NCBI GenBank assembly: GCA_947396885.1
Contig: OX377203.1
Coordinates: forward strand, 25,051,253 to 25,115,252
Direction: 5' to 3'
Length of the DNA: 64,000 nt
Origin: Heligmosomoides polygyrus polygyrus
Lineage: Eukaryota > Nematoda > Chromadorea > Rhabditida > Heligmosomidae
The notes below the pieces were generated by a model that had not been told where the DNA came from, ran no database searches, and was given only the letters and a program-made list of their open reading frames with translations. Made by a program: the position numbers and the translations under genes. Of the stretch, positions 50,380 through 62,352 are shown one piece after another. Numbering within the stretch: the first letter of the stretch is position 1; every line of letters begins with the position of its first letter.

Positions 50380-50590
50380 AGGTTAAGTTCTGGGCACGAC
50401 AGGGCCATTCCAGGTGTCACATATCCCTTAGCAGCCCGCTCTGAAGTGATACCATTTTTTGCCATTATCGGACCACCCAGTGTCCCGTAGCACAAACGAA
50501 ACACAGTTCTCTGCTCCTCGTCCGATGCCCTACAAGACCATATAGGTCTCGTTGAGAATCTTGAGTGAAGTTCATGGGCTTCCCTTGTCT
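50380..50590 (-). repeat. Dispersed repeat, - strand copy
   Basis: The inverse of 48750-48960: shares ACCATATAGGTCTCGTTGAG, CGGACCACCCAGTG.CCCGTA and TTGCCATT.TCGGACC on this strand. About 85% identical by eye. Confidence 0.7.
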
Positions 50591-51451
50591 GGTGCTTCCC
50601 AGACACTGCGATCTTTCACAGGCCACCTTGGGTAATTCCACAGTCACTTCCCTCGCAAGCTTAAGTGGGCAGTAGTCTCATAAGAGGTTGGGTAGTGGAT
50701 CGATTCTCCTGCGTGGCATGTTTTTCGCCCTTCTGCAAAATTCATATTTTGGATATGAGTGGTGAAAGCGATGACTATGGAACGGACAAAAAAACTAGCC
50801 TGCACTAAGTAACTCTTACTCATGCGCAATAGAAAAACGTAATTTTTAAGAAGCCGACTCATAGGGCGTCCTCTCTGGTGTCTCGCCGGGCTCTATACTC
50901 AACCTCATAACTCACCCGGTACTTGGTCATCTTCACCTTCCACGCTGCCGTTCTCGTAGACGTCTTCGTTTCTATTCGAAAGAGTTCAGGATATTAATAA
51001 GGCTTTCTGCTAGCGTCTTTACCTCTCTCGATGTGGTAGAATTGTATGGCAAATCACATTGCAAGCTGAGCAGGTGGATCCCTGCACGAGCGTCAGAAAA
51101 CGCGAGAATATACGGATGCCGTTTATACCAATTCACGTCAACTTGGTCGCTTTTCAAATCAAATTCGACACTCTTCTAAGCAAGTTTGACGCTACTGAAA
51201 TCAAGATGAATACCCTCCAATTTAAAAAGAGGGACTTCCTTATCAAATAAGAAACTCTTCAAGAAGGTTAGAATAACTTCTTGTCCAAGGAAACCTTGGT
51301 ATAACTTTTTTTTCAATATTTCAATTCACCTACACCAATAAGTGATTAAATTGTTCAAAGGTTTGTAAAATTTTTAGCTTTTATGGAAAATTTGTAGCTT
51401 AAAGCTTGTTGTAGAGCTCAAAAAGACAGCATTTTTTAGAACGTTTGATTA

Positions 51452-51743
51452 AAAATAAAGGATAAAGGACGGCGTTACTCAATCCATTTTGGAATGCGCC
51501 ACGCATTCTACTTCTACGGGACGTCATGGAGGTGATTTGAATGCGTATTTGGCCATACGGTGACTTGCGGTGGCCAACCGATGAACAAGTCAGCGTTTTA
51601 TCCTTCCCAGACAAGCCTGGTACACTTCAACGACCCCGGAGGGATGGAGGGCTTGGTTGGCCTGGGCGGGAAATCCGAACCAGGAACCTGGTATCGGATG
51701 CACGCGACAGTCGGCGCCTCCTCCAACTGCGCTACACGCGCCC
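51452..51743 (-). mobile_element. tRNA-derived SINE, family B
   Basis: On the - strand it starts GGGCGCGTGTAGCGCAGTTG (tRNA-like A box), has GGTTCGGATTTCCCGCCC (B-box-like), a body with CCGGGGTCG and CTGGGAAGGATAAAACGC, and ends in a short TTTATCC-type tail. About 290 bp. Confidence 0.8.
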
Positions 51744-52475
51744 AATTCTCTTCGTGTCCCTCGAGCGAGGAGAATCGATTGGACCACTCTGGCACGCGAC
51801 AGGGACGAATGGAGACGCTGCTGGCGCCCGCTCGAGCAAGCCGATGATCAACGGGACGACAGGTGATACAGGTAATTAAGAAATCGCGCCATGCGCCTGA
51901 TTAGCTCGTTGCGATTTTGAATTGAATAACAGTACGATTGCAGCTTACTTGAAACCATAAAGTGAACATAAGTTTGTTTTCTATAAATATTTTGTCGGAA
52001 AGTTTACAAATATGTAATTTCACGCAAATAGAATTTTCGCTATAAATCGAAATGAAAATCACGGCATCCTAGACCAATCCGTGACGCAATCTATTCTTTT
52101 AGCGCTATAAATTAGAATCTTTATGTGCTTTAAAATCAGCTCTAAATCATAGTTTTCCTTAAAATTATTTTTTTCTAGAATTTCAGTTCACTTTTTGGGC
52201 AGGTGAATTAATTTTTTTAAGGAAGTCATACTAAATTTTGATTGGGCAAAAATTATTTCAAACTTCTTAGATTGTCTCTTGCCCGATAAAGAAGACGCTT
52301 ATTTTGATTTTCTAAAACTTAAACCTGATTTCAAAAGTGTTAATCATGCTGGAAGGGTGTCTAATTTGAAAAGTGTCCAATTTGACGTGGAAATGGTATA
52401 GATGAACTCGCCATTAGCCAGTCAGCTGGCTATATCCTGCGGCTTGCGTAGTATCTCAGCGTGTGGATGGAAGAG

Positions 52476-52520
52476 AATAAATGTTTATTGAGGTGAGTCC
52501 GGCACCACCAGTACGACGAA
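52476..52520 (-). terminator. Double-facing poly(A) motif shared with 36131-36170
   Basis: GAGAATAAATGTTTATTGAG is present here and at 36137; each copy carries AATAAA on both strands and is followed by similar text (AGTC.GG.AC). Here it would serve the candidate - strand exon at 52631-52700. Confidence 0.35.
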
Positions 52521-52630
52521 ATGTGAACGAACACGGCGACTAGAAGACATGAGGCGAGGTTCAAGGCAGGGTGATTGGGGTGAAAGGTGAGGAGAGAAGT
52601 GCACGCGAGGTAGACTCTGGCGTCGTCGGG

Positions 52631-52700
52631 TCATCGACACTGGAAGCACAGCGCGAAGAAGGCGCCGGCCACGAATCCGACACCGGCGATGCAGGCTGGT
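52631..52700 (-). CDS. Candidate terminal exon, hydrophobic C-terminus
   Basis: On the - strand the acceptor CTTGCGCTTCCAG (ending at + 52701) opens a 70-nt exon reading PACIAGVGFVAGAFFALC, then FQCR and TGA at 52631-52633. The text is a plausible last membrane segment with small residues. A - strand AATAAA lies at 52484-52489, a normal UTR distance away. I could not find upstream exons or name the family, so this is a tentative gene end. Confidence 0.35.
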
Positions 52701-52759
52701 CTGGAAGCGCAAGGACATTATGGCTGTGCAATTCTAATGGAATTTTGGAAAAATGAGGG

Positions 52760-54240
52760 GCACAGTGACTAGCACCTCTTATCATGCTTCCTCGCCTTTC
52801 CAGTCCCATCCTCTACAAGATGCACGTTTAACGTAGGGAAGGGACAGATGGACCAAAGTCAAAGATTTTGAAGGAAGTAAGCTATTTTCGATATCAACAA
52901 CCCTGAACGAATAGTTGACCGCTTAAAGGGGCAGAAGTGGGAGCTCAACCGTTAAGGAATGAGGCTCTGTTAAGCTAGTCCAGAAGTGAAAGAATTCTCC
53001 AGCATTGGCTCTAACGGCACTGCAGGGTGAACAATAGTCCTGCAACAAAATTAGGACATTATTAGGAGCATTTTTTCACTTGCCAACTGTTATCTAGCAT
53101 TATCTTTATTGATGGTGCTATAGTCCCTGCCATTATCATGTTTGTAGCTGCTCTTATTACAAAGTGGAGGGCTCTGACGTAAAACTACCGAAAATCTTCG
53201 CCTGGTCCGCGGTGGAGGACCGATGTGGCTAAATTTTTCGGATTAGTGGTTGAACACTCGGCATTATGGCACAAGTAGGGCAATCCAAGGCCCTCTCAAA
53301 TGTGTGCTTTAGATGGATTTGAACTACAACGGAAGAACGCTATTGCTTGGCTGATCAAACACGATGCAGCAGCGAGGTGGAACAAATGCAATGTTCAGCT
53401 GTGCGCAGTATAGTATTACGCAATTTGTAGTTTATAAAAAACCACAAAGCAAGCTCTACGAGTCCACAGATGGGGCGAAGACTCAGCTACGAGGGAAAGA
53501 GTGTGGACGGAAAAACTTATTAGCGCGGTTGTTGCACGTCGCCCAGGCTGGGTATTCAGCCACCGCATCATTTGACGGTTGAAAAATTTCTCAAAGCTGA
53601 GCAATCCCAGGAAGGTCAAAATAATGGTGCGTTTAAAACTATCACTGGGGAGTAGGACGATATGCAAACAATGCCTACGCATGACAGCCTTCTTCTGGAA
53701 CAAATAAGGAATACAAATCCGTAAGAGGCGCTACGACGCGGCTGCAAAACTACCCACACGATATAAAGGTCTTATCAATTCAGGAGTGGCCCCTTATGAA
53801 TAGTGGCACTCCACCATGATCTACAATCTCGGGGCGAATAGTGTTTCAAATTGTGTCAAATTTCATGTATTCCTAGTATTTTTATGCGGCTAAGTTCGTG
53901 TTGCAGAACTTATGGCTCACCCTGTGGTCTCTATAATGGTCTCTAGTCTCGTATAAGCAGACCTTTTTTTGTTGATAAATCACACAAGGGGCCGAAGCCC
54001 GAGTTATGGCCTTGACAACCTTTCAAAGATCACGTCTAATAAATTCATCAACGCATAAAACGAACGAGTAAGCCTTACATCACCCAGAATCTCAGTCGGT
54101 AACAGCACGAATTTGCACAGCAGGCGCTATACGAGAAGAGAGTGTCGACTTCTGGATCGACGCATCTGAAATGGCAATCTGTAATGAAACTATCACAGAT
54201 ACAGGCATGATAGGCTTCACAGGTGGACTTCACATTTTCC
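52760..54240. other. No recognised gene
   Basis: Repetitive-looking AT-rich sequence with short frames only. TTATGGCTCACCCTGTGG near 53910 resembles TTATGGTCCACCCTGTAG near 48101, suggesting a small dispersed element. Confidence 0.35.
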
Positions 54241-54258
54241 TTTTTTTCGTTTGAGATA

Positions 54259-54552
54259 AAGGATAAAGGATAAAGGGCGGCGTTACTCAATCCCTTTTGG
54301 GATGCGCCACGCATTCTACTTCTACGGGATATCGTGGAGGAGACTTGAATGCGTATTTGGCCATACAATACTTGCGGTGGCCAGCCGATGAACAAGTCAG
54401 CGCTCTATCATTCCCAGACAAGTCTGGTACCAATTCACCGACCTCGGAGGGATGGAAGGCTTGGTTGGCCTGGGCGGCAAATCCGAACCAGGAACCTGGT
54501 ATCGGGTGCACGCGGCAGCCGGCGCCTCCTCCGATTGCGCTACACGCGCCCC
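54259..54552 (-). mobile_element. tRNA-derived SINE, family B, with intact target duplication
   Basis: The 11-mer CGTTTGAGATA flanks the element on both sides (54248-54258 and 54553-54563). On the - strand it begins GGGGGCGCGTGTAGCGCAAT and ends in a (TTTATCC)n tail. It is the cleanest copy of the family here and defines its ends. Confidence 0.9.
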
Positions 54553-54679
54553 CGTTTGAGATAGGTTTGGAAATGACATGCTACCTGCTAGCAAAGTGTT
54601 TCTTTAGAAAAAAGCAGGAAGAAAAGTCCATTTTAAATATCGACTGTTTCTTTGTTTTAATAGTAAGACCGTAGAAGAC

Positions 54680-55212
54680 CAGCTGAAAAGGTGCTCGTTA
54701 ACTCTTGCGTGCTCCCTACTGCTGTCACGGTTGCCAAGCGTGGACCGGGTCAAACGAATTGCCTACAATACTACGATCCGCCGAACGAAGACTTGAAAGG
54801 ACCATTCTTGGTGTTCGTTCAGGCGATAAAATACGGTCAAGTCTTCTTCGTCACAGATCAAGACTCAAGGATTGGATTCAAAATGCGCTCAAAAGGAAGT
54901 GGCTGTTCGCAAATAAGCTCTCCAGAAACGAACGTTCACGAGCACTGATTGCAGCCGATCGGATTCCTAATAAAAAGACGAAGTAGAGGAAGACCAAGAA
55001 CAAGATGGCTGGACGACATCGCAAGATGCAGAGGGACAGGAACAAAAGAAGTCATTAGAAATTGGACCGCTCCGACTGAAGGAAGTCCGAACAAGAACGC
55101 TGAATTCTTCGGAAAAGAAGCAAATGGGCATGCACTTATTTATGCCGTTGCGATGAAGGAGTTGTATCAAATAAAGACAAGGGTAAACCGAAAAGCGTGG
55201 CTTCATTTCTAG
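54680..55212 (+). pseudogene. RTE-like LINE C-terminal fragment
   Basis: In two frames the + strand reads SAERRLERTILGVRSGDKIR and RLKDWIQNALKRKWLFANKL, then KRGRPRTRWLDDIARCRGTG, ending RVNRKAWLHF and stop at 55210-55212. The GRPRTRW.DDI motif is the C-terminal signature of RTE-type ORFs. The frame change and missing RT core mark it as a remnant. Confidence 0.7.
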
Positions 55213-55219
55213 CGTTTGC

Positions 55220-56025
55220 TTGCTTTTGAAGGCAAGGGTTAGGTGGGAATGTCATGTCGATAAACAGGCTGATTCACCTGATGTTTTTGTCCAACTTCCA
55301 GTTTTACATATTGCTGGACTTGCCCAAGAACTACGAAGATAAATCTAGGGAGATAAAGCGTTGTCACGACAGATAGGTCACTGTTGATGTGTTACTAATT
55401 ACCTAGCTTGCAGCAAAAAGGAATGGTCTAATTGAAGGTGGGAAGCCCTTAAATGACTGTCGGTTCTATTCTAGCTGCGTCACTCTTCTTAGATGTTCTT
55501 TTACAGTAACAAGGTGTATGTAATTAGCGTGGTATTTTTAGCTGAAAGCTTTTGAAGGAGGGAGCTTCTTATAAGCACAAATACCATGCCACTTTGCCAA
55601 ACTGCAACTTTGCCAGCTTCTGGGCTTTGCAGATTCTTTAAGCTGATAAAATCAAACACAAGAGGTGCATCTGTTACATTATCTGTCCCTCGCCGGAGAA
55701 ACAAACGACGTGTTTCACCTATAGGACAGGTGGTTTGCACCTGAAAACTTCTATGCACCTTCAGATCACGATCGTACGACAGGCAGATCTTATAATTTGA
55801 AATACGAGTTCCTGGAGAGTTGAGCCTAATACAGGACCTTCACCGTCAACCTACAAGACGGAGGAAAGGTTGGGGGCTGGTATCAGACGACCGGCAGGCT
55901 TTACCGACCTGGACAAAAGACCTTAAAATCTCCGAATAAGAGATTGATATGTTGCTCTGATTGTTTCCTCTGAATGCAAAACGCGGTTAAAACTTGGAAC
56001 AACAGAGGCTGCCCTACAAATGACA
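55220..56025. other. No recognised feature
   Basis: No exon, RNA gene or element end is recognisable. Confidence 0.4.
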
Positions 56026-56031
56026 AAATAA

Positions 56032-56308
56032 TAAATAAAAGACGGCGCCACTCCTCCTCGTTTGGGGTGCGCCGCGCATTCTATTTCTATAGGATGTGGT
56101 TGAGGTGATTTGAATAGGTATTTGGCCATGCAACGCCTTCCTGACCAGCCGTTGAACAAGTCAGCGATTATCCCTCATAGACAAGTCAGTACTGATTCAT
56201 CGACCCTGGATGGGTGGCACGCTTGGTTGGCCTGGGCGGGAAATCCGACCGAGGAACCTGGGTGCATGCGACAGCCGGCACCTCCTCCGACTACGCTACA
56301 CGCGCCCT
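56032..56308 (-). mobile_element. tRNA-derived SINE, family B
   Basis: On the - strand: GGGCGCGTGTAGCGTAGTCG, AGGAGGTGCCGGCTGTCGCA and the CCAGGCCAACCAAGCGTGCC body. It is more diverged than 54259-54552, with a small deletion after the A box. Confidence 0.75.
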
Positions 56309-56644
56309 AGTGATTTTCTTAGGGCCTTCTAAATGGAACCCGTAGGAGAAAATCCCCATTCGCAAAATCTCCTGCCGCTTGCAACGAGCAGTGATGCAAG
56401 GCTACTTTACAGTGCTCTCTCCGTTCATCACAGTAGAAGCAGAAGCAGATCGCAAGTCTGTGAGGGAGCTGATCTTGGAGCGGTCTAGATTCGCAGAATT
56501 TTCATAAGAGCCATGAGACATTTCTGGATCAGAGATGCGATCTGTGGAAATAGAAATGGGAATTAGTTGTGGAAATACTTCTGCTCTAAACACTGCCTCA
56601 TACACACAGTCAGTGATAATGTCAAGGGCGGTGTTGAAGACTGT

Positions 56645-56735
56645 GTGATCAAGTCAGTTTCTTAAAGCCTCAATTGGATGGTATCGAAGCTATAAGCTGT
56701 CACAACGATGTTTGTTTGCAATCTGTAATAGCATA
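56645..56735 (-). mobile_element. SINE family A, tail portion
   Basis: TCAAGTCAGTTTCTTAAAGC, CTCAATTGGATGGTATCGA and GATGTTTGTTTGC follow the tail order of the copy at 24150-24325; the tRNA-like head is missing. Confidence 0.6.
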
Positions 56736-57039
56736 TCTCTTCAGACATCCTTCTCTCCATGGTGTTGAGGTAGACGGCACTCTCAAACGCGTTCTTCAAT
56801 ACTGTAGAGCTTTCCATAACTGTGCATTTCTACTTAGTATGGACAGGTGCAGCTGGAGGGGACACAAATTTCCGTTTTTAACGTAATCAGGATCCATCTT
56901 CGAAGTCTACTATTCGCCGCTTCACGAATCTCTTCTCAGTTTTGATGTTGACCCAAGAATATGTTTTTACCACGGACACTGCTTTTAAATAACGACAACA
57001 ACTATTCCATAGCCCTATGAAGAGAGTTTTTGAAGATAA

Positions 57040-57445
57040 GGGAAGGATTTGTAGTAGGCCGGCAGACGTCTTCAACCCCGGCTTCGAAGTTCAGCAGAAA
57101 CGTAGGAGTCGGCTAGGGTCGTTTGGTTCGGCGAGGCGAAGAGTTAGCGGACGGGCAGAAGGCAGGGGCATTATGCAAATCCACGAAGTCGCCGGAAGCG
57201 ACCGCAATCACCGATCATCGTGGAGTGAGCACGTCGGTGACTGATGGGGTCACCGCAGGCGCCGCCTTGCTCGACGCGCCGAGCGATGCTCGCTAAACAC
57301 GAGTCATCCGTCACCGGTGATGAATTCCCAGAAGAACGTCAGATTGCACGCACGAAGACGAACGGCAACGCCTGGGCGACTCGGGCACGCGGCTCTGCAC
57401 GGAGATGAGGTGCAGACAGGAGCCGAAGGAGTGCAATAAATATCG
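57040..57445 (+). other. GC-rich segment ending in AATAAA, possible exon
   Basis: The segment is GC-rich against its surroundings, keeps a + frame open to TGA at 57242-57244 (Arg/Ser/Gly-rich, no known family) and has AATAAA at 57435-57440. This could be a host 3' exon with UTR, but there is no recognisable protein or convincing upstream exon. Confidence 0.2.
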
Positions 57446-57483
57446 TCCATGCCTTTTGAGTTTTGGACGAATTAAGGAAAAAA

Positions 57484-57820
57484 CCGCCGTTTTCGCCGTC
57501 TTCCCATAACTCCCTTCAAAGTGGCGTATTCAAAAAGAAATTTCACCATCCGAATCCCATTTAGGTAATCTGTCTAATGATGCAGGTGTGATCCAGTGAT
57601 ATTAGAAAAATGTAGTTTTGGTGACTTATAAAACCTAATGACGGCGGCCGTCCTCCTCTCGCTCGAGATAGTTGTACCGATACGGTACAGGTTTTATAGG
57701 TCTCAAATCTATTCTTTTTCTATTACCACTGTATGATACCTTATTCGGGCGGTGACTTTTGTTTTTGAATAGGCTCCTTTGAAGAGAGTTATGGGAAAAG
57801 GCCGAAAGCGGCAGTTTGTT
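57484..57820. repeat. Long foldback repeat (arms about 165 bp)
   Basis: The left arm from 57484 and the right arm back from 57820 share CCCATAACTC.CTTCAAAG, TATTCAAAAA, CACC.TCCGAAT-like text and TATAAAACCT. The centre lies near 57655. Confidence 0.7.
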
Positions 57821-57829
57821 ACGTCTATT

Positions 57830-59420
57830 CCCTCCAGAAACCACAGGGGCGTATTGTACGTACCTTCCCCGGAACGTTAGCAAAAGCAGCGCACTATCAA
57901 AATAGAGGCAGCAACATCGCTGGAATGTCGGGAGCGCTAGAACTTCCTGTCGTGGAATATCTTAGGAGATCTTAGCAGATGACTGGAGCTGGTGCTGAGA
58001 CTCCACTTCGAAAGTGCACATTTACAGGGGAGCACGCCAACCCTCGACACTGCAACTCAACAGCAGACCACGATAGAAAGCGTTTAGGACTTTGCAGAAA
58101 ACCCCGCTCCAGCTCGAAGGCAGCGACTAACAATGTCACTAGATGGACCGATGAGTTGTTAAGCATCTTGGGAAAACATAGTATGACGCTATCATGCATT
58201 TCTTTGCTTTTGTCTCTGTCCAATCAGACCGCCATCAGAATACGACCGACTGGCAGGATGGCGTTTGCTTTCTGAGCATAAGCATGCGCCACCTATGTAC
58301 TTCCAGGCGGCGGAAGAATTGAACTAATCTATGCAACTGACAGAACCAGTTTGAGCTCACTAAAACACTGTAAATTTCTCCGCTCGCAAGGCAATAGGAC
58401 ATGCGGAAAATCTACAACTTCACTGCAACATCTGTGTTGACAAGTGTAAGTCTAACCATGAGTCGTGGGCCCTCTCAGCTAACAGAGGATTTGCCTCTGT
58501 TGTAATCTGGCTCCATTCCTTGTTGCACAGTCAGTCATAGAGTTATTACATTCAAGCTTATGGAGTTCGTTGCTATCGCCTTAAATAAACATAAATATAG
58601 TCTGTAATTTTTTCTTTACGTATGTTTAAAGAGGAATCCATCTCTACAGCGTTGATTGATGAATTGGTTCGAGACTTGTCTGAAGGGATAAAACAGTGAC
58701 GTTCTGTTGGCTGCATGTATAACATAAGCAGCAGCTAGAAAATCTGGCTCAAAAAAGTTTCAATTTTTCCCTAATGGCTCCCCTCACCACCCACCTCCAG
58801 GCGAACATTCTTGTTGGAGCACCTCCCGATGGCTCATCAAGGAAGAAGAAGTAGTTTCTGATAAGTGAATAGTGAAATAATTGATTTCATCACTCAGCAA
58901 ATAAACTTGAGAAATTGCGTTAGAAAACTTCGCAAAATGTCCGACATATCCTATCTCACAAGTAATTTATTGATTTAATCAGCGCAAATTGCTGGAGAAT
59001 TGAGATAATGCCATCATTCAACAAACAAAAAAGAGCGGTAGGATTCTGTAGAACTTTTAACATTACTGTATTAATTCATGTTTCAGGAACCGCTCAGGTT
59101 CATCTTTCAATAAATCTTAGCATGAGGTATTGACTTTAAAGGATCAGCTTCGCTTAGCTGTTGGCCAAAACCGTCATCATCGCCAGCGGCGTTCTATCAG
59201 CAGGCAGCCGTTACTGGAAGGAATCGTGGGCGATTGATGAGCTTTACCTCCATGAACGATCAGACTTGGGCTCTTCAGGGATCAGATTAAAGACCCATAG
59301 AGCTCTTCAGTGGGTTCCAGTTCTTGGATAAGCGTTGTTCACTCCTTCTCGCGATTGCCTTATGGACTACTTGGCGAAATGTCGCTTTTGTGAGCAAGGA
59401 TGGACCCCCTTCGTTCAGGA
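57830..59420. other. No recognised gene
   Basis: A + frame of 98 codons (57979-58275) resembles nothing known. No element ends were recognised. Confidence 0.4.
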
Positions 59421-59424
59421 CGGG

Positions 59425-59691
59425 GGTGTCGCGTGTGCCTGATACCAGCTCCTGTTCGAGCTTCTTGCCCAGGCCAGCCAAGCCTTCTATCTCTCCGGGG
59501 TCGGTGAATTGATACCAGACCTGATAGGGAAGGATAAAGCACAGGCTTATTTATCGGCTGGCCACTGCAAGTTATTGTATGGCGAAATATGCATTCAAAT
59601 CGCCTCCACGACATCCTGTGGAAGCAGAATGCGTGGCGCATCCTAAAAGGGAGTGAGTAACGCCGTCCATAATCCCTTATCCTTTATCGAG
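59425..59691 (+). mobile_element. tRNA-derived SINE, family B
   Basis: TGTCGCGTGTGCCTGATACC, GCCCAGGCCAGCCAAGCCTT, CTCCGGGGTCGGTGAATTG and GAATGCGTGGCGCATCCTAA in family order, ending CCCTTATCCTTTATC. The first 30 bp of the head (A box) are missing or too diverged. Confidence 0.75.
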
Positions 59692-59699
59692 ATTGTTTC

Positions 59700-60740
59700 T
59701 GTACTGGGAAGGAGCTTCGGGTCAGGCTCATTTAACATAAACGTTTTAGGATGTTTTGCTGGTGCGGTGAGGCACATCTTGAAGGTCCACTCTAGGCCCG
59801 CACCTCTGTATCTCCGCAGCCAGTTTGCCTGAGATGAAGGACACAGTAAAGTTATTCTCTATCACTCTTCTTATCGATGAAATATCGCAACAACTTGTGG
59901 CCGCGGTCCTTTTGCCAGCCTTGCGCTGAATACCCGTTATTTTCCGCGTTATGTGTCATCCTTAATCAAAAAATCAACGTCAAGTCAGTCATGTCAATCA
60001 AAACCAATCAATGGACCGTAACAGTTACCGAATCACTTCAAGTACCGCTAGCTCTCCATCATTGGAGCTAAGCTTATTTGTTTTGGTTCCCTGCTGGAAC
60101 TCCGAGAAGTGGACCAACCTAGTGGGGAAAAAACGCGACAAGCGGCAGCCTTTTGAAGCGAAAGAAACGTTTAAAGCGGTACAGTAGCTGCTAACCGTGT
60201 CATAGGGATCACATTGCGTTGTGCCTATTTCCCTACGCCGTTCTGTTGGAATCTACACCACGAGGAGCCACTCTCGACGAGGAGAAACCCCTTCAATGAC
60301 TTCAGTGCACCAGCTAGAATGCCCAGTTCCACCGTAATCACTCACTGTGTAATCCATCCATATTTCCATCGCAGCAGTAGTCGAAGGCGATTTGTCACAC
60401 GACTTTTCGAGACGCCATTCTTTAGGAGCAGTCAGCCGCTCATAGCATTTGAGGAGGCGTCAATCGGATAAAGTCAGCGGACGAAGGAATGCGACTATCA
60501 GCCGACTGACTTTGTTGCCAGGATGCTCAGCCAAATAGGTCTAAGACATGAGGTGTCTAGAATTCTTTTAGGGGAATAAAAATGAGCATCGGGAAGGTAC
60601 AAAATTTCACTTCGGTAGCAGAAAAATTTCGGCTCTAAAAAATGCACGAAGCAAAATAAGAAAATGAGGACCAATACGTTTCGGAAACGCTTTTCGAGAA
60701 AAAAATTTGCGCCGTAGTTGGATTCAATTACAGATGGGGC
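59700..60740. other. No recognised gene
   Basis: Short frames only; no conserved protein text or element ends seen. Confidence 0.4.
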
Positions 60741-60744
60741 CCAC

Positions 60745-60915
60745 GAGGTTGGATGCTGCGTTCCATCAAACAGCCCCGGCAGTGCAATGGCGCAGAGCAT
60801 TCCCTCCTGATCGGCAGGAGGTGCGGGTTCGAGTCCCGCCTAGTGCTAGAGTTTTGATCGCATCAAAACATCGTTAAGAGAGCATACATCCGCGTTACCA
60901 TCCGCTTGAGGCTTA
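60745..60915 (+). mobile_element. tRNA-derived SINE, family A
   Basis: GGATGCTGCGTTCCATCAAA, GCAATGGCGCAGAGCATTCC (A-box region), GTGCGGGTTCGAGTCCCGCC (B box) and TAGTGCTAGAGTTTTGATCG. The T-stem-like GCGGG/CCCGC is intact, but the acceptor stem does not close, so this is a SINE and not a tRNA gene. Confidence 0.75.
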
Positions 60916-60919
60916 GAGT

Positions 60920-61935
60920 AAATGAATTGAATCTCTCACAGATCAATCGAAATAGGATATCCGTGAGCCTTGGTAGCAGAGAACTCCTTCGAGGCCCGTT
61001 GTAGTAAGATAGATTAGGTTAAAAAATAGCGGAGAGAAATCATCTAAAGTATCACTTAAAATCACTATTGTTAAGACCTTATTTTTTTCCTCAAAAACTT
61101 CTAATACACGAAATGTAGCGAAGTCGATTTCGAACTCATTAACTCAAGAAGTATAGGGCTTCATCTCTCTGAAATCACTGGCTATACGCCTCGCTAAGGC
61201 TGTCGGCATGGTGATGATTTTCTTTACGTAGGTGATGCATTTCTTTTTTCCGGAGATATGTCAATAAATAAATAAATAAATAAACAGTTAAATAGATAAA
61301 TAAATCAATTCCAATATGTGCACGATTACTCGATATTAACACCTGCTTCTGGACAGGACTAGTACTTCTCTCTGGCTGTTGCAATGCAGTTATGTACACC
61401 AAAGTAACGAAGATAGTCGCCACCTTGTGGTCATCATTCTTCTAATGCAAGGTGCGAATCCTTTCAGTCGGTTAGTCGAATAGTCATGTGTTATGGAGAC
61501 TAAAGCAGGACCTCACGAGAGCAAATTTCCCGGCAGTCAACCCCTCGATCAAAAGTCAAGGAAACGAAAGCAGTGAAAGCCAAAGCCGTTCCACTAAGTG
61601 CAAAACACTTCAGAGGTTTTTGAGAGAACAACAACGACAACTGGGTGCAGTTAGAGTCGTTTCGCTTCCCTGTTCTGCCCGGAAAACAGCCACACATATT
61701 CCGGAACAGTGGAAGAAAAAGCGTTTCAGCACTTTGTCGAAGCACATGTGTCAGACGGCTTTGGCGCGAGCACGTGCCCGGGTCAAATTGTAGTAAAGAA
61801 GAAGAAGAGGAAGAAGAAACGAAAAATGGGAAGTGGCTAGAAAACTGCACTGCATTTTTAGCTCTGAAGTCTTCACGTCGCTAAAAATTCTCCAATTCAA
61901 TACCTATATTTATTTATTTACTTGCTATGTCTCAA
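60920..61935. other. No gene recognised; simple repeats
   Basis: Contains an (AAAT)n tract (61263-61310) and a GAA-rich run (61797-61822) that might be the tail of a decayed retroelement; an adjacent + frame of about 100 codons resembles nothing known. Confidence 0.4.
61263..61310. repeat. (AAAT)n-type microsatellite
   Basis: AATAAATAAATAAATAAAC with imperfect continuation. Confidence 0.85.
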
Positions 61936-61941
61936 AGACAG

Positions 61942-62236
61942 ACGCGTGTAGCGCAGCCAGAGAAGGTGCCGCCTGTCGCATGCGCCCGATACAATGTTCT
62001 GGTTCGGATTTTCCGTCCAGGTTCCGCCCAAGCCTTCCATCCCTCCGGGGTCGGTGAATTGGTACTAGACTTGTCTGGGAAGGATAAAGCGCTGAGCTGT
62101 TTATAAGCTGGCCACCGCAAGCCATTGCATGGCCAAACACGCATTCAAATAGCCTCCACGAATCACGCAGAAGAAGTAGAATGCGTGGCGCATCCCAAGA
62201 GAGATTAAGTAAGGCCGTCCTTTATTCTTCATCCTA
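61942..62236 (+). mobile_element. tRNA-derived SINE, family B
   Basis: CGCGTGTAGCGCAGCCAGAG (A box), TTCTGGTTCGGATTTTCCG (B-box-like), CCCTCCGGGGTCGGTGAATT and AGAATGCGTGGCGCATCCC, ending TTTATTCTTCATCC. Full length. Confidence 0.8.
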
Positions 62237-62352
62237 TCATTTGCATTGCATGATTACTACATCATAGTTCATCAGTCCCTTAAAAGACAAGCCTAACGCT
62301 ACCTAGAATGGGAATGCTGAAGGGGAAAAGGGGGAACACGAAAATGCGGGAG

